Source of the DNA: Anaerolineae bacterium
Lineage (GTDB): Bacteria > Chloroflexota > Anaerolineae > 4572-78 > J111
Assembly: GCA_022071955.1 (NCBI GenBank)
Contig: JAJVIM010000013.1
Location: 124,001 to 188,000 of the forward strand
Length of the DNA: 64,000 nucleotides
Direction: 5' to 3'
Of this stretch, positions 60,923-64,000 are shown one piece after another. Each line of letters starts with the position of its first letter. Within the stretch, counting starts at the first letter, position 1. Position numbers and translations under genes: made by a program. Under the pieces are notes generated by a model. It saw nothing but the letters and a program-made list of their open reading frames with translations, did not search any database and was not told the DNA's origin.

Positions 60923-63900
60923 CTACATAAAGCTGTACTGCACCACGCCTCGTCTGACCTCCACTTCCGAAGGTGAAAAGGGTAATTGAATGATCGGTGT
61001 TTGAATGGGTTTGGGTTCTTTGGGTTGGCTTGGGGGTTGGTTACCCAAGGTGGCCAGCGGTAAGCCGCGCCACGCCTGGGCTTTGGGCCGGCCGCCGGCG
61101 ACGGCTTTCATCAGAGCATCCAGCAGGTTGCCGTCATCCAGTTCCATCGCCGCCAAGCCTTCGGCCAGGTTGCCCTCGACCATCATGGCTGCTTTGAGCT
61201 TGGCCGCGACCAACTGCAAGGCCGTTTCCTGAAAGGTGTCTTCGTAGTAGAGGAAGATGACCCGCACCGGGCGCGGCTGGATCAAGCGCCAACTGCGCCG
61301 GTCGCGCTGGCGCAGGTCGTTGAGCCGGTACTCGATGCCGGTCTCGATCAGGGTCGGCAACTCGACCAGATCCAGCCCTTCCTTGACCAGGCTACCGTTG
61401 GCCAGGAGCACCGGTTCCTGACCCCGGCCGCGACAACGCCGGACAAAAGCGCGATACCAGGCTTCCCGGTCGGCCGGGGGGCAGGTGCTCTGGCGCAGAA
61501 TTTCGCTGTAGATGCCCTGCTTTTTGAGCAAAGCCTGCATCCGCGGCATCCAGTCGCGGCGATTGACCTGGGCGAAGTAGACGCCCACGCCCCGCTCTTG
61601 CGCTAACTCCGCCTGCACCAGTTCCAACAGCGCCTGGTCTTTGGCCAACGGTTCGGCCGATAAGCCGTTGACGCCGGGCAAGGCGTAGGAGCCGATAGGA
61701 TTGCCCTCCTTGTCTTTGGCGACCAGGGTCTCCTCGACCGGGCAATCGACCCAGCCCAGGCTGGCAAACAGCCAGGCCGAGAGCAGGCCGGGATTACCCT
61801 CCCGAGCCAGCTTGACCGCGTCCGGGTGCAGATCGTCCAATGCTTGCAGCCCGTCCGCCAACCGCGCGTCCAGCGGCACCGGCAGCCGTTCCTCGGTGTA
61901 AGGCGGCAGGGCGATACCCATATCGGCCAGCTTCAAGAAGGCGGTGTTGGGCAGTAGCATCGTCACCATCCCCGGACTGACGCCGGGCAGTTCCCGCACC
62001 CGCTGCGTTTCGCGGTTGTAGCCGTAGGTGCTGTGGTAGCGGTTGAAGGACTTGACCCTGGTGATGGTCTCCTGCAAGCCGTGGTGCTCAACAAAACGCT
62101 GGACGTCGTTGTAACCGTACAGCGCCCGGAAACGAGGCAACAGCCGGTAGAGCAAATAAAAAATACTGCTGGCTTTGCCGGCGTAGAGCGTGCCGGTCAT
62201 GGCGATGACCTTCCGCGCCCCGGCCACCAGATCGGCCGAGGCGAAGCCGACGTCAGTATTGGCCCCCTTGGTCGTGTGGGCCTCATCCAGGATCAGGTGG
62301 TAGCGGCCGCTGTAGCGCCGGTTCAAAAAATCGGCGATGGCTACCCGGCCGCCGTAGGCAAAGGGCAATTGCTGCCACAAAGCCGCGCCACAGTTGACGC
62401 AGTAACGCTTGCGTTTGCCCATCTCGTTAATCGCCTGTAAGGGGCCGTTCTCGCCAGAGAGGACGTCGCCGCAGTCCGGGCAGCACAGCACCCGTTCGAA
62501 ACGGGTCAGTTCCTGCTCGACCACGCGGCGGTAGGGATAGCTGGACAGCGTTTCTTCAACTTCAACCGTCTGGTGGATGAGCTTGCGCTGGATAGCCGGG
62601 GCGTGTTCCCAGCGCGCGCCGGCTTTGGCCACCTGGTAACTCATCACCAGGATCGAAGGATTGGCTTCGGCCATCGCCTCGATCACGTCCAGCACCGGCT
62701 TGCTGACCGGGCGGACTTTGCCCTGGCCATCGGCCTGTTTCCGTTTGCGGCCGATCAGGTGAACTTTGACCTTGAAGTCGGCGAGTACTTTTTCCGCCTC
62801 GCGTTTCCACTTGGCCCCGACCTGGGCCGGGCAGACAATCACTAACTTCCAGTGGCCGCGGCCGATCAAAGCCGAAATAGCCAATGAACAGCAGGATTTG
62901 CCGACGCCCATCTCCCCGACCAGGATTACCCCTTTGTTGGTCTGCAAACGGGCGGCCAGGGCAGCGGCCCGGACTTGCTGGGCCGGCAACAACCCTTCGG
63001 CCACCAGCCGCCCGGCCAGTTTGCCGGGGGCGTGAACCCGTTGCAGCTGCGGCTGCCAGAGAGCCAGATCCCGCGCCGGTTCAAACAGCGGCGGGAAGTT
63101 GGCCTCGAGGCTGTTAACCAGCGCCTGCTGGTGGTGCAGCAGAAATTCGGCAAAGCCGTGCTGGTCGTCCAGGCTGTTGTACTCGGCCACCGTGCCGTTA
63201 TGCAGATTGAGGGCGGTGATGGTTTGCACCAGGATTTCCCGCTCGCGGATGATCTCCTCCGCCCCGTCCTCGGTCAGCTCGGTTTCCTGGCGGGTCAGCA
63301 CTCGTTTACCGGTGCTGCCTTTGATCAGATGCGGCCGGCCGTCAATGGTCACTTCGGTGCCGTTGACAAGCCCGGCGGCGATGACCAGCGCCGTATGGCC
63401 GCTGTTGAGCCGCAGCAGGGGTTGAAAGCGGTCGAGCTGGCCGTCAGCGGCGAACAGGGTTGACCAGTTCTCGCCGTGCTGCACTCCGTATTCCTGCAAC
63501 TCGGCCAGCAGGGTCGAGGCTGTCGGAAATTTCAGGCGAAAGCGGCGGATGGGGTTCCCCACCGGGTAGCGGTAAGCCAACTCGCCCGGTTGTAGTACCG
63601 GCAGGCCCCGCCTGATTTGCGCTAGCAGCGCGGTGCTCAGGGCGTAAGTGTTGTGATTGGGTTGGCTGCGTTTCAGCCCGAAAACGACCACCTGCTTGAA
63701 GCGGTCATACTCGGGCGACGGAAAGCGGCGCAGGTTGAGTTGATGTAAGTGCGTCGCCAGCAGGGTACAGAGAGCCTGGTTCAGGATCGGTTCGGGAATG
63801 ACCCACAGACCCAACCCGTCCGGGGCCAGGAGCTCCAGGTCGGCGGCGATGTGGGCCAGCTCCATCCGCTCCCCGCTCAGAGTTTGATCGTAGGGCGGGT

Positions 63901-64000
63901 TATCAAAAATCAGGCTGAACTCTCCCTCGACCTCCAAAAACTCCCGCGCTCCGTTCAGGCAGGTGTCCAGCCGGGATTTAGCCTGGGCGTAACGGGCCGG
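60923..64000 (-). CDS. DUF6094-type methylase-like / SNF2-type helicase protein (5' end beyond window)
   Basis: The frame is open to position 64000 (RYAQAKSRLDTCLNGAREFLEV precedes the first internal TTG at 63937), so the start is outside. The N-terminus holds LIFDNPPYDQ, an adenine-methylase motif IV (NPPY). From about residue 340 of the visible part there is a SF2/SNF2 helicase: VGEMGVGKSCCSLAI (Walker A), YHLILDEAHTTKGANTDVGFA (DEAH), a four-Cys zinc ribbon (CCPDCGDVLSGENG...RYCVNCGAALW), MTGTLYAG, and LRQRDRRSWRLIQPRPV (motif VI-like). No catalytic motif I is visible in the window. Large proteins like this are frequent in ICE/plasmid backbones. The gene ends 160 bp from the 60.5-kb gene. 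Confidence 0.8.
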   Translation of the reverse strand, partial: PARYAQAKSRLDTCLNGAREFLEVEGEFSLIFDNPPYDQTLSGERMELAHIAADLELLAPDGLGLWVIPEPILNQALCTLLATHLHQLNLRRFPSPEYDRFKQVVVFGLKRSQPNHNTYALSTALLAQIRRGLPVLQPGELAYRYPVGNPIRRFRLKFPTASTLLAELQEYGVQHGENWSTLFAADGQLDRFQPLLRLNSGHTALVIAAGLVNGTEVTIDGRPHLIKGSTGKRVLTRQETELTEDGAEEIIREREILVQTITALNLHNGTVAEYNSLDDQHGFAEFLLHHQQALVNSLEANFPPLFEPARDLALWQPQLQRVHAPGKLAGRLVAEGLLPAQQVRAAALAARLQTNKGVILVGEMGVGKSCCSLAISALIGRGHWKLVIVCPAQVGAKWKREAEKVLADFKVKVHLIGRKRKQADGQGKVRPVSKPVLDVIEAMAEANPSILVMSYQVAKAGARWEHAPAIQRKLIHQTVEVEETLSSYPYRRVVEQELTRFERVLCCPDCGDVLSGENGPLQAINEMGKRKRYCVNCGAALWQQLPFAYGGRVAIADFLNRRYSGRYHLILDEAHTTKGANTDVGFASADLVAGARKVIAMTGTLYAGKASSIFYLLYRLLPRFRALYGYNDVQRFVEHHGLQETITRVKSFNRYHSTYGYNRETQRVRELPGVSPGMVTMLLPNTAFLKLADMGIALPPYTEERLPVPLDARLADGLQALDDLHPDAVKLAREGNPGLLSAWLFASLGWVDCPVEETLVAKDKEGNPIGSYALPGVNGLSAEPLAKDQALLELVQAELAQERGVGVYFAQVNRRDWMPRMQALLKKQGIYSEILRQSTCPPADREAWYRAFVRRCRGRGQEPVLLANGSLVKEGLDLVELPTLIETGIEYRLNDLRQRDRRSWRLIQPRPVRVIFLYYEDTFQETALQLVAAKLKAAMMVEGNLAEGLAAMELDDGNLLDALMKAVAGGRPKAQAWRGLPLATLGNQPPSQPKEPKPIQTPIIQLPFSPSEVEVRRGVVQYSFM

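Overview
The window looks like accessory DNA from a Chloroflexota bacterium (Anaerolineae or a relative), probably one or more nested integrative elements. This is inference. It rests on the Thr-Pro-rich secreted proteins, a secreted beta-propeller protein ending in an FLPILFKNS-type tail, a tubulin-like GTPase, the mosaic of unknown proteins and many mobile elements. I found no rRNA, tRNA or CRISPR array.

Layout. 1-14.1 kb (almost all minus strand) is the core of a conjugative or self-replicating element: a serine recombinase cut by the window edge, an FtsK/SpoIIIE-like ATPase coupled to a DUF2637-type membrane protein with a C-terminal HTH, an RHH regulator with a leaderless-type promoter, DUF2958, SSB, a replication-relaxation protein, a VirD4/TraG-like ATPase, membrane proteins, a tubulin-like GTPase and a prim-pol. 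14.2-18.8 kb holds a MITE, two coupled unknown genes, one member of a two-copy family and the IS1182-family element that probably mobilises the MITE. 18.9-29.0 kb is a module bracketed by diverged 43-bp direct repeats: an M29-like metallopeptidase, a STAND/AAA ATPase, an AAA-histidine kinase fusion, a response regulator and a transmembrane HTH protein with Thr-Pro repeats. 29.0-33.3 kb carries a PUR-type protein, a VapBC pair, a tyrosine recombinase, an IS630 element and a decayed EVE-domain gene.

33.3-45.5 kb is a defence island. On the minus strand lies a DNA phosphorothioation operon (dndB, dndC, dndD, dndE, DUF4007). Converging on it from the plus strand is a five-gene cluster: a CBS+HEPN-like protein, a PLD-nuclease/SF2-helicase fusion, a 74-aa protein, a second DndD/SMC-like ATPase and a Dnd-associated small protein. 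It lacks DndF/G/H-like proteins, so it may be an alternative phosphorothioate-dependent restriction module. dndA is absent, so a host cysteine desulfurase would have to supply sulfur.

45.7-54.5 kb is a patchwork: an unknown gene, a MNT/HEPN toxin-antitoxin pair, an IS21 element with a perfect 6-bp target duplication, small unknown genes, an XRE regulator divergent from two micro-ORFs, and a membrane beta-propeller-like gene split by a second IS630 element. 54.5-64 kb has a giant secreted beta-propeller/lipase-like protein, a second copy of the 16.5-kb family, a RadC-type protein, a conserved plasmid/ICE protein and a very large DUF6094 methylase-like/helicase protein that runs off the right edge.
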